Source: Alviniconcha marisindica (taxonomy: Eukaryota; Mollusca; Gastropoda; Provannidae). Taken from it: a DNA stretch of 64,000 nt. Position 1 is the first letter of the stretch. Each line of letters starts with the position of its first letter. The stretch covers positions 107,501 through 171,500 of the forward strand of contig JABMCL010002768.1 in assembly GCA_018857735.1 (NCBI GenBank), written 5' to 3'. Below the pieces are notes generated by a model. That model searched no databases and was not told where the DNA came from. It was given only the letters and a program-made list of their open reading frames with translations. Shown piece by piece: positions 38,832 through 50,474 of the stretch. The position numbers were made by a program, and so were the translations under genes.

Positions 38832-39028
38832 TGTTTGGATCTAGATTTTATCAGTAAAATTTTGAATCCATTTCAATGATGATCCGAATTGGGATTTCTT
38901 CTGATTGAAATCGAAATTGCGATTTATACAGGTACGATTTAAAATTCTGCAGAGACAGAGATCGCAGTTTTGACTTCTCCTGGCAGGATCTGAAATCTTA
39001 CAAGATTTTGATTTGTACCCTGACATAC
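38832..39028 (-). repeat. Right copy of the inverted repeat
   Basis: Reverse complement begins ATGTCAGGGTACAAATCAAA and runs parallel to 36647-36838 with substitutions and small indels. The pair bounds about 2.2 kb that includes the 365-codon ORF. Confidence 0.8.
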
Positions 39029-39169
39029 GTACATATATAATTATGTAAGCACAGGTACACGCACAGACACTCATGCACGCGAAATGCACGCTAACACTCC
39101 ATACAGGTACACACACAAACACAACCCCCCCCCCCCCCCCACACACACCACACACACACAGAGGATCAC

Positions 39170-39303
39170 CTGGACTTAGGGTTATCTGACAAACAAAATA
39201 GTGTTTCTCTTCACAGTAAGCCTCTTCCATCCCTCCGTTGCTGTGAACAAGGCCACAGCTGTGACCACCGCCATGATCCGGGTATGTCTTCCACTGAGTC
39301 TGA
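39170..39303 (-). CDS. CTLD2 exon C (C-terminal half of the domain)
   Basis: Minus-strand exon of 134 nt, phase 2 in, phase 1 out. Acceptor TTTGTGTGCAG|T; donor AGTCCAG|GTGATC. It encodes QTQWKTYPDHGGGHSCGLVH, then MEEAYCEEKHYFVCQ: W, first Cys, second Cys and the Y-F-V-C ending. The loop motif is YPD, not EPN or QPD, and there is no WND, so calcium-dependent sugar binding of the classic type is doubtful. Same length as exon C1. The preceding B2 lies 9.5 kb away across an intron filled with arrays and LINEs. Confidence 0.88.
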
Positions 39304-39660
39304 CTGCACACAAACACACACACCGATGGAGAGGAAAAAATAGTACTAGAACTCAGCACGAGTACAAACCAAAACAACACACACCACACCACATTGTGTG
39401 GAAACTGGGCCCAGTATTCCACCAGATGTCAAAAATACCAACAGTACCGACTTCACAACACAACGAAGACTGTAACAGAGGCTGTGTCTATGACCTCCAC
39501 AGTGCAATACGCAGACCACCTGACACAAGTAACAACCAACAGACACAAGAACTACACAGAACTGGCTTCTTCGAAGATACTTCTTCCTCAAACACAGATC
39601 GAACTTGCTTCTTCTTTTAGAGGACAAAACTTCAACCCAGTTTTTCTAAGCATGCAAAAC
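39304..39660. other. Intronic sequence, no recognised gene
   Basis: Contains several frames of 80-140 codons on both strands with no recognisable motif; immediately upstream of exon C2. Confidence 0.4.
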
Positions 39661-39667
39661 GGTTTGA

Positions 39668-41709
39668 TTATAGTCTGTGAAGTAACGCTTCCCATGTCTG
39701 TGTTAACACTGCAGTCAGCACTGCCGCTAGTTTGACTGCTGTCAATAACAACAGGCAGTAACGCTTCCCATGTCTGTGTTAACACTGCAGTCAGCACTGC
39801 CGCTAGTTTGACTGCTGTCAATAACAACAGGCAGTAACGCTTCCCATGTCTGTGTTAACACTGCAGTCAGCACTGCCGCTAGTTTGACTGCTGTCAATAA
39901 CAACAGGCAGTAACGCTTCCCATGTCTGTGTTAACACTGCAGTCAGCACTGCCGCTAGTTTGACTGCGGTCAATAACAACAGGCAGTAACGCTTCCCATG
40001 TCTGTGTTAACACTGCAGTCAGCACTGCCGCTAGTTTGACTGCGGTCAATAACAACAGGCAGTAACGCTTCCCATGTCTGTGTTAACACTGCAGTCAGCA
40101 CTGCCGCTAGTTTGACTGCGGTCAATAACAACAGGCAGTAACGCTTCCCATGTCTGTGTTAACACTGCAGTCAGCACTGCCGCTAGTTTGACTGCTGTCA
40201 ATAACAACAGGCAGTAACGCTTCCCATGTCTGTGTTAACACTGCAGTCAGCACTGCCGCTAGTTTGACTGCTGTCAATAACAACACAGAACGGGTTCCCA
40301 TGTCTGTGTTAACACTGCAGTCGCACTGCGCTTTTGCTTGTCAATAAAAAGGCAGAACGCTTCCCAGTTGTGTTAACACTGCATCACAGCCGGTTTGATT
40401 GTCAATAAAAACAGGCAGTAACGCTTCCCATGTCTGTGTTAACACTGCAGTCAGCACTGCCGCTAGTTTGACTGCTGTCAATAACAACAGGCAGTAACGC
40501 TTCCCATGTCTGTGTTAACACTGCAGTCAGCACTGCCGCTAGTTTGACTGCTGTCAATAACAACAGGCAGTAACGCTTCCCATGTCTGTGTTAACACTGC
40601 AGTCAGCACTGCCGCTAGTTTGACTGCTGTCAATAACAACAGGCAGTAACGCTTCCCATGTCTGTGTTAACACTGCAGTCAGCACTGCCGCTAGTTTGAC
40701 TGCTGTCAATAACAACAGGCAGTAACGCTTCCCATGTCTGTGTTAACACTGCAGTCAGCACTGCCGCTAGTTTGACTGCTGTCAATAACAACAGGCAGTA
40801 ACGCTTCCCATGTCTGTGTTAACACTGCAGTCAGCACTGCCGCTAGTTTGACTGCTGTCAATAACAACAGGCAGTAACGCTTCCCATGTCTGTGTTAACA
40901 CTGCAGTCAGCACTGCCGCTAGTTTGACTGCTGTCAATAACAACAGGCAGTAACGCTTCCCATGTCTGTGTTAACACTGCAGTCAGCACTGCCGCTAGTT
41001 TGACTGCTGTCAATAACAACAGGCAGTAACGCTTCCCATGTCTGTGTTAACACTGCAGTCAGCACTGCCGCTAGTTTGACTGCTGTCAATAACAACAGGC
41101 AGTAACGCTTCCCATGTCTGTGTTAACACTGCAGTCAGCACTGCCGCTAGTTTGACTGCTGTCAATAACAACAGGCAGTAACGCTTCCCATGTCTGTGTT
41201 AACACTGCAGTCAGCACTGCCGCTAGTTTGACTGCTGTCAATAACAACAGGCAGTAACGCTTCCCATGTCTGTGTTAACACTGCAGTCAGCACTGCCGCT
41301 AGTTTGACTGCTGTCAATAACAACAGGCAGTAACGCTTCCCATGTCTGTGTTAACACTGCAGTCAGCACTGCCGCTAGTTTGACTGCTGTCAATAACAAC
41401 AGGCAGTAACGCTTCCCATGTCTGTGTTAACACTGCAGTCAGCACTGCCGCTAGTTTGACTGCTGTCAATAACAACAGGCAGTAACGCTTCCCATGTCTG
41501 TGTTAACACTGCAGTCAGCACTGCCGCTAGTTTGACTGCTGTCAATAACAACAGGCAGTAACGCTTCCCATGTCTGTGTTAACACTGCAGTCAGCACTGC
41601 CGCTAGTTTGACTGCTGTCAATAACAACAGGCAGTAACGCTTCCCATGTCTGTGTTAACACTGCAGTCAGCACTGCCGCTAGTTTGACTGCTGTCAATAA
41701 CAACAGGCA
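39668..41709. repeat. 76-bp satellite-like array
   Basis: About 27 units of 76 bp, nearly identical except for one T/G change in a run of four units (39967-40135) and a corrupted stretch at 40284-40420 with many deletions. HpaI-like gttaac and PstI ctgcag occur in every unit. Location: intron between B2 and C2. Confidence 0.97.
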
Positions 41710-42160
41710 AGTAGTATACACACGTTTAATTAGACTGCTGTCAGGGTAATATTCCGCAGACAATTGGCAAGCAATATATACATACTTAATTAGACTGCAG
41801 TCAGGGTAATTTCCCACAGACAATTGGCAAGCATTATATACATAATTAGACTGCAGTCAGGGTAATTTTCCACAGACAATTGGCAAGCAGTGTACACATA
41901 CTTAATTAGACTGCTGTCAGTATCAGTTTCCACAGACAATCGGCAAGCAGTATACACACATACTTAATTAGGATCCTGTCAGAGTAATTTTCCACAGACA
42001 ACTAGCAAGTAGTATACACGTATTTAATTTGACTGCTATGAATGTCTGTTTCCACAGATAACTGGCAAGTAGTATACACATATTTAATTTGACTGTTATG
42101 AATGTCAGTTTCCACGGACAATTGGCAAGCAGTATACACATACTTAGTTAGAAACTAAAC
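41710..42160. repeat. ~60-65-bp repeat (cacagacaattggcaagcag)
   Basis: Seven diverged units with ttaattagactgctgtcagg and tatacacatac. It follows the 76-bp array directly and shares gactgctgtca with it, suggesting one arose from the edge of the other. Confidence 0.9.
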
Positions 42161-42244
42161 AGACTAAATCAAAACTGAGCCGGCTCATGGCGATAGGTTG
42201 ATGAGTTCATGTTGATGTTGTTATTTCCTGCGTCAGAGTGATTA

Positions 42245-42352
42245 TTTGTGTGATACATTATAACACAGTATGATACAAAATGACAGTATGACACAATATT
42301 ACACAGTATGATACAGAATGACAGTAAGATACAGTATGACACAGTATGATGG
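42245..42352. repeat. ~10-bp repeat (acagtatgat)
   Basis: Nine or ten irregular units of acagtatgat/acagaatgac. No gene. Confidence 0.8.
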
Positions 42353-42432
42353 TGAGGTTCTTGTGAGCACCGAAGAGACAGCGCGGCTGCAGAAGTTTCG
42401 TTTTGATTATTGCCTTCGACTACAGCGTGCCG

Positions 42433-42958
42433 GTCTACCACAACAACGTGACACAACGCAGGCCTCACCACAACAACGTGACACAACGCAGGCCTCACCA
42501 CAACAACGTGACACAACGCAGGCCTCACCACAACAACGTGACACAACGCAGGCCTCACCACAACAACGCCACACAACGCAGGCCTCAACACAACGACACA
42601 ACGCGGCCTCCACAACAACCGCAGGCCTCACCACAACAACGCTGACACAACGCAGGCCTCACCACAACAACGTGACACAACGCAGGCCTCACCACAACAA
42701 CGTGCACACGATAGCGCAGGCCTCACCACAACAACGTGCAACCTAACAACAACGTGACACAACGCAGGCCTCACCACAACAACGTGACACAACGCAGGCC
42801 TCACCACGCCAACAACGCAGGTGACACAACGCAGGCCTCACCACAACAACGTGACACAACGCAGGCCTCACCACAACAACGTCACACAACGCAGGCCTCA
42901 CCACAACAACGCCACACAACGCAGGCCTCACCACAACAACGCCACACAACGCAGGCCT
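42433..42958. repeat. 30-bp minisatellite (cacaacgcaggcctcaccac)
   Basis: About 17 units of 30 bp with some irregular ones at 42585-42640 and 42700-42820. The period keeps all frames open, so the ORFs here are artefacts. Confidence 0.95.
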
Positions 42959-42989
42959 AGTGCACGTGCGTCTCTTCCGCTTGGTAAGC

Positions 42990-43945
42990 GATGTGTGCCT
43001 CTACATAAACCATCGTTGGTGTCGTGACGCTTCGATTCTCTCCACGTCATGTTCACCTGACGTAAACCATCGTTGGTCTCGTGAGTCTGCAGTTCTCTCC
43101 ACCTCATGTTCACCTGATTTAAACCATCGATGGTATCGTGATTGTTCAGTTCTCTCCACCTCATGTTCACCTGATTTAAACCATCGATGGTGTCGTGTTT
43201 GTTCAGTTCGCTCCACTCATGTTCACCTGATTTAAACCATCGATGGTGTCGTGTTTGTTCAGTTCGCTCCACTCATGTTCACCGATTTAAACCATCGATG
43301 GTGTCGTGTTTGTTCAGTTCCTCCACTCATGTTCACCTGATTTAAACCATCGATGGTGTCGTGATTGTTCAGTTCTCTCCCCTCATGTTCACCAGATTTA
43401 AACCATCGATGGTATCGTGATTGTTCAGTTCTCTCCACCTCATGTTCACCTGATTTAAACCATCGATGGTGTCGTGTTTGTTCAGTTCTCTCCACCTCAT
43501 GTTCACCTGATTTAAACCATCGATGGTGTCGTGTTTGTTCAGTTCGCTCCATCTCATGTTCACCTGATTTAAACCATCGATGGTGTCGTGTTTGTTCAGT
43601 TCTCTCCACCTCATGTTCACCAGATTTAAACCATCGATGGTGTCGTGATTGTTCAGTTCTCTCCGCGTCATGTTCACCTGATTTAAACCATCGATGGTGT
43701 CGTGATTGTTCAATTCTCTCCGCGTCATGTTCACCTGATTTAAACCATCGATGGTGTCGTGATTGTTCAGTTCTCTCCGCGTCATCTTCACCTGTGGTAA
43801 ACATCTCGATCACGCGTCCGCCGCTGTCCCACTGAGCTATGCCCGCTCCCACATTTCTTCAGTTATCCCCACATCATGTTCACCTGACGCAAACCGTCGT
43901 TGGTGTCGTGACGCTTCAGTTCTCTCCACGTCATGTTCACCTGGG
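42990..43945. repeat. 57-bp minisatellite (aaaccatcgatggtgtcgtg)
   Basis: About 14 units of 57 bp, interrupted at 43795-43855 by a SINE head, then one more diverged unit and a half. aaccatcgatggt is a 13-bp near-palindrome in each unit. Confidence 0.95.
43795..43855 (-). mobile_element. SINE head fragment
   Basis: Minus strand GGGAGCGGGCATAGCTCAGT carries the same tRNA-like head as 15829 (A box tagctcagtgg). The B box is lost. Confidence 0.6.
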
Positions 43946-44190
43946 GCTGAGATGCTGGCTGTCAGGTGCAGTAATTCTCTCCTAGCTGCCTAAGGGGTTT
44001 ACCTCCCTTGTGTTGGTAGGTGTTTATATACCTCCACAGGCCCACGCAAGGTCCGACGCCAACTTGTCCCCTCGCTGATCTCATTCATTCTACTCCCAAC
44101 TTCCACCTTGACTCTAGATTTCGTGCTCGCGGTCATTTAACCACAAAAAATCTGACCAAAGTCCTACCAGCTTACAAGCAGCAGACCAAG

Positions 44191-44852
44191 CATGTGTCAT
44201 GCCAGGGCAGGGGAAGACTTCAGACCACTCCTACTGCACAGAATCGGTGATGCCTCATGTGTCACTCCATGGGAAAGCTTCAGACCACTCTTATTGCACA
44301 GAATCGGTGAGGCCTCATGTGTCGCTCCAGGGGAAAGCTTCAGACCACTCTTACTGCACAGAATCGGTGAGGCCTCATGTGTCACTCCAGGGGAAAGCTT
44401 CAGACCACTCTTACTGCACAGAATCGGTGAGGCCTCATGTGTCATGCCAGGGGAAAGCTTCAGACCACTCTTACTGCACAGAATCGGTGAGGCCTCATGT
44501 GTCATGCCAGGGGAAAGCTTCAGACCACTCTTACTGCACAGAATCGGTGAGGTCTCATGTGTCATGCCAGGGGAAAGCTTCAGACCACTCTTACTGCACA
44601 GAATCGGTGAGGCCTCATGTGTCACTCCAGGGGAAAGCTTCAGACCACTCTTACTGCACAGAATCGGTGAGGCCTCATGTGTCATGCCAGGGGAAAGCTT
44701 CAGACCACTCTTACTGCACAGAATCGGTGAGGCCTCATGTGTCATGCCAGGGGAAAGCTTCAGACCACTCTTACTGCACAGAATCGGTGAGGCCTCATGT
44801 GTCATGCCAGGGGAAAGCTTCAGACCACTCTTACTGCACAGAATCGGTGAGG
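44191..44852 (+). repeat. 60-bp in-frame array inside the LINE endonuclease
   Basis: Eleven units of exactly 60 bp, over 95 percent alike by eye. In the LINE frame each unit encodes HVSCQGKASDHSYCTESVRP, which is the element's own segment H-V-S-C...L-D-H-C-Y. The array is flanked by the preceding and following endonuclease segments, so a 20-codon piece of the endonuclease was amplified in frame. Confidence 0.9.
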
Positions 44853-45483
44853 CCTATCATGCTGTCCTCGGCGCCCCACTCGCTTTTTTCGACCACTCGG
44901 CGGTCTTTCTTCTCTGGTCCTACCGGTCCTACTGGCCTAAACCCGAGCCCAGAAAGCTGCGTCAAGCAGGCATGCTGAGTCTTGGAGGCTCTCAGAGGCT
45001 GTTTGCAGTGCACAGACTGGCAAGCTTCCGGAGATCCGAGTCAGAACACTGAAGAGTACACCTACGCTGTAACCTCGTACATTCACTTCTGCCAGGAAGT
45101 GTCTGTATCCGCTCGCCGAGTAAAGGTCTTCCCAAACAACCAGCCGTGGTTCATGCCCAGTCTCCATACTAAGCTCATGTCCACAGAGGAAGCCTTCAAC
45201 AGCGGTGACCGTGCGTCCGACACGAAAGCCAAGCATGACGCTGAGCGTGGGATGCCAAGGTCAGCCACAAAACGCGCACATGCCGTCTGGCAGGGCTTGC
45301 AGTCAGCTTCCAATCACAAGACGAAGAGTGCTGCTGTCCCAGACGACGACTCCAGGATGGCCGACAAACTGAATAGCTTCCACGCCTGGTTTGACCTCCT
45401 GAACGCCACTCCCGTCACAGCTTCCCCACCCGGATCCAAAACTCAGCGTGAAAAACGTGATGCTGTGTGTGTAAGGGGCTCAT

Positions 45484-46200
45484 AAATCTCACTCTCTCCG
45501 CGGTCAGAGATCTGGGCTTGATTGGTGATGCAAATAATACCACGCAGAATCACATTAGCAACATTGCAAGAGGTTGTTTTTATCATATAAGCTTCAACCC
45601 TTTTTGACTGCAAAAGCAGCAAATGCGATAGCTGTTTCAGTGGTGCTGTCCCGACTTGATGACTGCAACAGCTGCTTGTGGGGGATTCCTAGTCAACAAC
45701 GTAGACGCCTGCAGCTAGACAAAACAGCTGCAAAGATCATCACTACACATGGAAGAGAGAACACATTACTCCTGTCTTGAAAGAACTGCACTGGTTGCCA
45801 ATGAGACAGCGAATTGGTCACAAAACAATGTCCTTGGCGTACAAGTGCTACGAGGGTCCGGCGCCGGAATACTTGCAGGAACTCATTCCCCGATAGGTTT
45901 CTGCACGACCACTTCGCTCGTCATCGCAACCACGCCTACGGATTCCAAGTACTGCTGAAGAAAAAAACAAAACAAGATCAGTTTGGTTCAAGAGCTTTTT
46001 CCACCTCTATTCCCAAGCTCTGGAATGCCCTACCAAAAACAATCAGGGAAACAGATTCCTTGACGGCCTTCCGCAGAAGTCTGAAAACCCACCTGTTCTC
46101 CGAATGACTTTGCACCATGTTTCTTCTTCTTCCTCTTCAGTTTCAGTTATCATGACCTTCCCTCCACCCACCCCCCCACCCACCCCACTCCCACCCCTAT
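45484..46200 (+). mobile_element. Nested L2-like LINE 3' fragment
   Basis: Plus strand: AVRDLGLIGDANNTTQNHI, VVLSRLDDCNSCLWGIP, then in another frame ELHWLPMRQRIGHKTMSLAY and KLWNALPKTIRETDSLTAFR (the last near 46010-46070). This C-terminal part of an L2-like LINE lies between two parts of the Rex1-like copy. Confidence 0.75.
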
Positions 46201-46639
46201 TTAGCGCATCAAGACTGCTGGCCCTGATGGTGTTTCTCCCGCCACCCCGCACTGCTGTTCAGGAAGTCCAAACGGACGAGGAAGCTATTCAGTTTGTCGG
46301 CTAACGTGGGGTCATCGTCCGACCTTGGCCCTTGTCTTCACCACTGTGTTCACTTCCTCTCTCCACCTCAGACGGTACCCGCCGCTTCACTGTCTCCGCC
46401 ATCCCGGTGCCCAGTTAACACACCAAAGATCACCACTCAGCGACTACAGACCAGCGGCCCTCACCTCCGTGGTGATGAAGATGCTGGAGCGGCTGGTCCA
46501 GAAGCAACTTCACCAATGACCTGCTACAGTTCGGGTATCGCGAAAACTGATCCGTGAACGGAGCAGCCGCACTGGCCTTCATCAGCAGCCGTCTTCAATC
46601 TCCAATGCCGGGTGAACTGTTCAGTGCCAGCTACCTTCT

Positions 46640-46725
46640 CTGGAGGAGAACTCGAACTCGAAAACTTTAACACTCCAGGATAGTAGCGTTAGGTCCATTT
46701 GGCCCTATCTAACAGCCAGTCCTTG
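46640..46725 (-). mobile_element. LINE tail with GAGTTC repeat
   Basis: Minus strand TTAAAGTTTTCGAGTTCGAG. The same tail occurs at 51515-51600 (TAAAGTTTTCGAGTTCTAG). Confidence 0.55.
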
Positions 46726-47560
46726 CTTTACTACAAACACAAATAAGCACGACTATACCACAAACAGATAAGTACGAATAAGCAACTGATTAATGCAACT
46801 TCACAGCGTTCTTGCAAATATGCAGAAACATCGGAATTAAATTATTCCATGGACATACATGTATATAACACTCAAATTTTCAGACAAACATGTGATTTCA
46901 AACAAATCCGTCCAAATTCGACGAAAGGTTATTCTCAGACATATATTTGTGCAGACTACATTTGAAACAAGGAAGAGAGACACATCTTAATAAGGCAGTC
47001 ATAGATGTTCCCTTTTAAAATGCGTTATATTTGTTTATAAATTATAAATAATAAATAATTAAATAGTAACAGTTGGGAGTAAGCGGGGAGGGAGGGCGGG
47101 AGAGAGTGGGAGGAAGGGGTGGTGCTGGGTGTAGTTACCAATTCTAACTAGTTATGACTAGTTATCACTTTCCCTATTAGTTACACAATTTACAAGAGTT
47201 ATTCCAGAAGAATGATATCTGTTCCATTTTAGCTGTGATCTTACATAATTCATGCACTATAAAATGTTGCTTTTATGTGACTTATGGGCTACATTACACG
47301 ACCGTGACTGATCTATTGTTTAAATTAATTTATAACTGTTGATGTATGGCTTGCAAAGTCTCTGTGCATTGACAAACAAACACAAGCAAACTAAGCTACC
47401 TGTTTTTCATATCAGATTAGACCTACTTTAAACCGATAATTACGCTTGAACAGCTATTTTGTTGTTGTTGCGGCGCTTATAATATATGCATCCGGTGGTG
47501 TTCCTTGTTTTTTGCTCTTTTTCTTCTTTTTTATTTTATTTTGCATTTCTTTTATTTTTT
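46726..47560. other. No recognised features
   Basis: AT-rich intronic DNA. No motif, no tandem repeat of note apart from short T runs at 47510-47560. Confidence 0.5.
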
Positions 47561-47564
47561 ACGT

Positions 47565-47765
47565 CGAACTGTGTTGTACTGTGTATTTGATCTGATAAAA
47601 CGTGGAACTGTGTTGCACTGTGTATTTGATCTGATAAAACGTGGAACTGTGTTGCACTGTGTATTTGATCTGATAAAACATGGAACTGTGTTGCACTGTG
47701 TATTTGATCTGAGAAAACGTGGAACTGTGTTGTAGTGTGTGTTTGATCTGATAAAACGTCTGATC
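47565..47765. repeat. 39-bp minisatellite (gtgtatttgatctgataaaa)
   Basis: Five units of 39 bp. A single-base change marks units three to five. Confidence 0.95.
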
Positions 47766-48115
<350 letters not shown>

Positions 48116-48224
48116 TTAATTACAGATGCTTGTGTAAATATTTACTTTTCAATGCTGTGAAAATAATTTGTTGTGTGTGTTTCATGTATTTTTTAGCCTT
48201 TGCAGCCGTGTTAAAATATTAGTC

Positions 48225-48312
48225 TGTTGTTTATTTGATTTCCTACTGTGCACCGTAAGCCAAATTTCCTTGTAAACTTGTACTGGGACAATAAATATTC
48301 TGATTCTGATTT
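48225..48312 (+). mobile_element. Solo 3' tail of the Rex1/CR1-like LINE
   Basis: ctactgtgcaccgtaagcca, ttccttgtaaacttgtactg, ggacaataaatattctgatt: the same ~70-bp 3' end as 5966-6060 (reverse strand), with a few mismatches. No coding sequence precedes it, so it is an extreme 5' truncation. Confidence 0.85.
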
Positions 48313-48493
48313 GTATTCCTGCTTTCTCGCTTTTTAAAAAATATATTTTGTTGTTGTTGCTTTTTTCTTCTTCTTCTACATCTCCTGTGCCTAACTGTTG
48401 CCACCCCATCCCGCTATTTTAAAACAATTTTTAAATAATAAATTTCCCGCCTCAAATGGTACAATGTTTGAGTGTGAATGCCAGTTGTTGCTG

Positions 48494-48496
<3 letters not shown>

Positions 48497-48544
<48 letters not shown>

Positions 48545-48557
48545 ACACACACGCACA

Positions 48558-48634
<77 letters not shown>

Positions 48635-48665
48635 CACACACACAAAACACACATAACACACACAC

Positions 48666-48754
<89 letters not shown>

Positions 48755-48757
48755 ACA
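48497..48757. repeat. (CA)n beside exon B2
   Basis: CA tract with CG and AA interruptions ending 22 bp before the B2 exon (intron side of its donor). Confidence 0.95.
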
Positions 48758-48778
48758 CCCATCAGTGGTAGTACGTAC

Positions 48779-48906
48779 AAGAAGGAAGTGTCAGTGACTC
48801 TGGTTCCATCCGACCACGCCCACTCTCGTTCTGTGGCCCGGTCGTTCAGTCCCACCCACCGCTTGCCTGCTGCGTGTACCTCGCCCATCGCCAGCTGTAG
48901 TCCTTG
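48779..48906 (-). CDS. CTLD2 exon B (core W..L exon)
   Basis: Minus-strand exon of 128 nt, phase 0 in, phase 2 out. Acceptor CACGTGTGCAG|CAA; donor TTCTT|GTACGT. It encodes AAGKRWVGLNDRATEREWAW followed by SDGTRVTD: the W-x-G-L and W-x-W-SDG landmarks, the most canonical B exon in the window. It joins A2 (50.3 kb) and C2 (39.2 kb) in phase. A (CA)n lies on the donor side and CAT/CAC/CGT triplets on the acceptor side, the only B exon without an obvious junction-derived array. Confidence 0.92.
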
Positions 48907-48929
48907 CTGCACACGTGTCCCTTATCATC

Positions 48930-49190
48930 AGCAGCAGCAGCAGCAGCATTACCACCACTACCACCACCACCATCATCATCATATTCATCACAATCATCGT
49001 CATCACCACCATCATCATCATCACCACTCCACCACCACCACCATCATCATCATCGTCGTCATCGTCGTCGTCGTCGTCACCACCATCACCATCATCGTCG
49101 TCGTCGTCGTCATCATCACCACCACCATCATCATCATCACCACCACCACCATCATCGTCATCATTATCACCACCACCATCATCATCGGAG
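48930..49190. repeat. Triplet repeats (CAG, CAC, CAT, CGT)
   Basis: A mosaic of agc, acc, atc and gtc triplets. His, Ser or Thr runs in the frames are artefacts. Confidence 0.95.
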
Positions 49191-49194
49191 AGAG

Positions 49195-49540
49195 GTAAAC
49201 AGGCAGAAACGCGGCCCTGTGAATGACTACACTACGTCAGCTGGGGCAAAAAGAATCCGCTTCTCTCCTTTCTCAACTTACTTACTGGACACGGTCACGT
49301 GCCCGCCCCTCCCTTACCCCCCACTCCCCTCATTATGATGGCTTATATGGTTACCCATCCTAAGGAGGAGTCTGTGATTCTGGTGGGGAAATCGTAGTTT
49401 TATGTCTCCTCACCATCCCCCGCTTTGCCCCCCCCCCCCCCCCCCCTCCTCCACACACACACATCTCTTGAAATCTCAGTTCTGCAATTACCTGTCCGCT
49501 GACAAGTCAGGCAATGTCTATTTACGGGCCGGACGGCGAT
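49195..49540. other. Unassigned intronic sequence
   Basis: Contains a poly-C run (49429-49446). No motif found. Confidence 0.5.
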
Positions 49541-49544
49541 GTTG

Positions 49545-50225
49545 AAGAGGTCACGTGATTGGCGGTGGTGAAGGGGCCACATGATTGACGGCGATGAAAG
49601 GGTCACGTGATTGACGGTGATAAAAGGATTGTATGACTGACGGTGGTGAATGGGTCACGTGATTGACGATGATGGCTGGTCACGTAATTGACGATAACAA
49701 ATGGATTGTATGATTGACGGTGGTGAATGGGTCACGTGATTGATGGTGGTGAATGGGTCTCGTGATTGACGGTCATGAACGGGTCACGTGATTGACGGTG
49801 ATGACTGGGTCACGTGATTGACGGTGGTGACTGGGTCAAGTGATTGACGGTGGTGACTGGGTCACGTGATTGACGGTGGTGACTGGGTCACGTGATTGAC
49901 GGTGGTGAATGGGTCTCGTGATTGACGGTGGTGACTGGGTCTCGTGATTGACGGTGGTGAATGGGTCACATGATTGATGGTGGTGAATGGGTCTCGTGAT
50001 TGACGGTCATGAACGGGTCACGTGATTGACGGTGATGACCGGGTCACGTGATTGACGGTGGTGACTGGGTCACGTGATTGACGGTGGTGACTGGGTCACG
50101 TGATTGACGGTGGTGAATGGGTCTCGTGATTGACGGTGGTGACTGGGTCACGTGATTGACGGTGGTGAATGGGTCACGTGATTGACGGTGGTGAATGGGT
50201 CTCGTGATTGACGGTGGTGAAGAGG
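49545..50225. repeat. 26-bp minisatellite (gggtcacgtgattgacggtg)
   Basis: About 26 units of 26 bp, including higher-order blocks (49735-49830 and 49975-50070 are near copies). tcacgtga, an 8-bp palindrome with the E-box CACGTG, is in most units. Located just downstream of exon A2's donor. Confidence 0.95.
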
Positions 50226-50301
50226 TCCTGTAAATGATGCCGGAGAAGGAGTCACGTGACTGTTTGCAAAAGACTGTAGGGTTGAATGAGTGTCTACTCA
50301 C

Positions 50302-50474
50302 CAGCTGGGCAGCAGTGGTGAAGGAGGCCAGAACGGGACTCACTCCGTCCTGCGGGGACTGCGCCAAGCACGAGTTGCCGGCGGCTGCCCACGACACTAT
50401 CTCTGTCGGGTCATCCAGGAAACTGGTGAAGTAACACTGGCCACCAGCCGCCCGAAACTGCCCGGCACAACTGC
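50302..50474 (-). CDS. CTLD2 exon A (N-terminal half of the domain)
   Basis: Minus-strand exon of 173 nt, phase 1 in, phase 0 out. Acceptor CTTTGTGTTAACAG|GC and donor CAGCTG|GTGAGT are both strong. It encodes SCAGQFRAAGGQCYFTSFL, then IVSWAAAGNSCLAQS and SPVLASF: Cys, CY-F, W..A...C and the V-L-A-S strand. It continues C1 in frame (phase 1) and leads to B2. A diverged partial copy of this exon lies 100 bp upstream (50590-50643). Confidence 0.92.

Larger units (their letters stand above)
44090..46640 (+). mobile_element. Rex1-like LINE, interrupted by an internal array and a nested LINE
   Basis: Plus strand. Endonuclease part: NLTKVLPAYKQQTKHVSC (44140-44200), then the 60-bp array, then AYHAVLGAPLAFFDHSAVFL (44850-44910; the S-D-H box reads F-D-H). 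Next the linker TDWQASGDPSQ, VKVFPNNQPWFMPSLHTKL (45110-45175). At ~45.48 kb coding similarity switches to an L2-like C-terminus and returns at 46205 with RIKTAGPDGVSPATL, followed by LSDYRPAALTSVVMKMLERL. The end is replaced at about 46.65 kb by a minus-strand LINE tail. Many frame breaks; inactive. Confidence 0.8.

Noticed and set aside
39668..41709. Possible CRISPR-like or centromeric satellite
   Set aside because: Units are head-to-tail without unique spacers, and 2 kb within a gene intron is no evidence of a centromere.
42318..43852. Open frames on both strands over the 30-bp and 57-bp arrays
   Set aside because: Periods divisible by three and stop-free units explain them.
44192..45052. 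ORFs of 202-286 codons over the 60-bp array as host genes
   Set aside because: The unit derives from a LINE endonuclease segment; not a host protein.
48904..49338. His/Ser-rich ORF over CAT/CAC triplets
   Set aside because: Triplet-repeat artefact beside exon B2.
50044..50301. Continuation of exon A2 into the 26-bp array as one 178-codon ORF
   Set aside because: A strong GTGAGT donor at 50301 ends the exon in the expected phase; the rest is intronic repeat.
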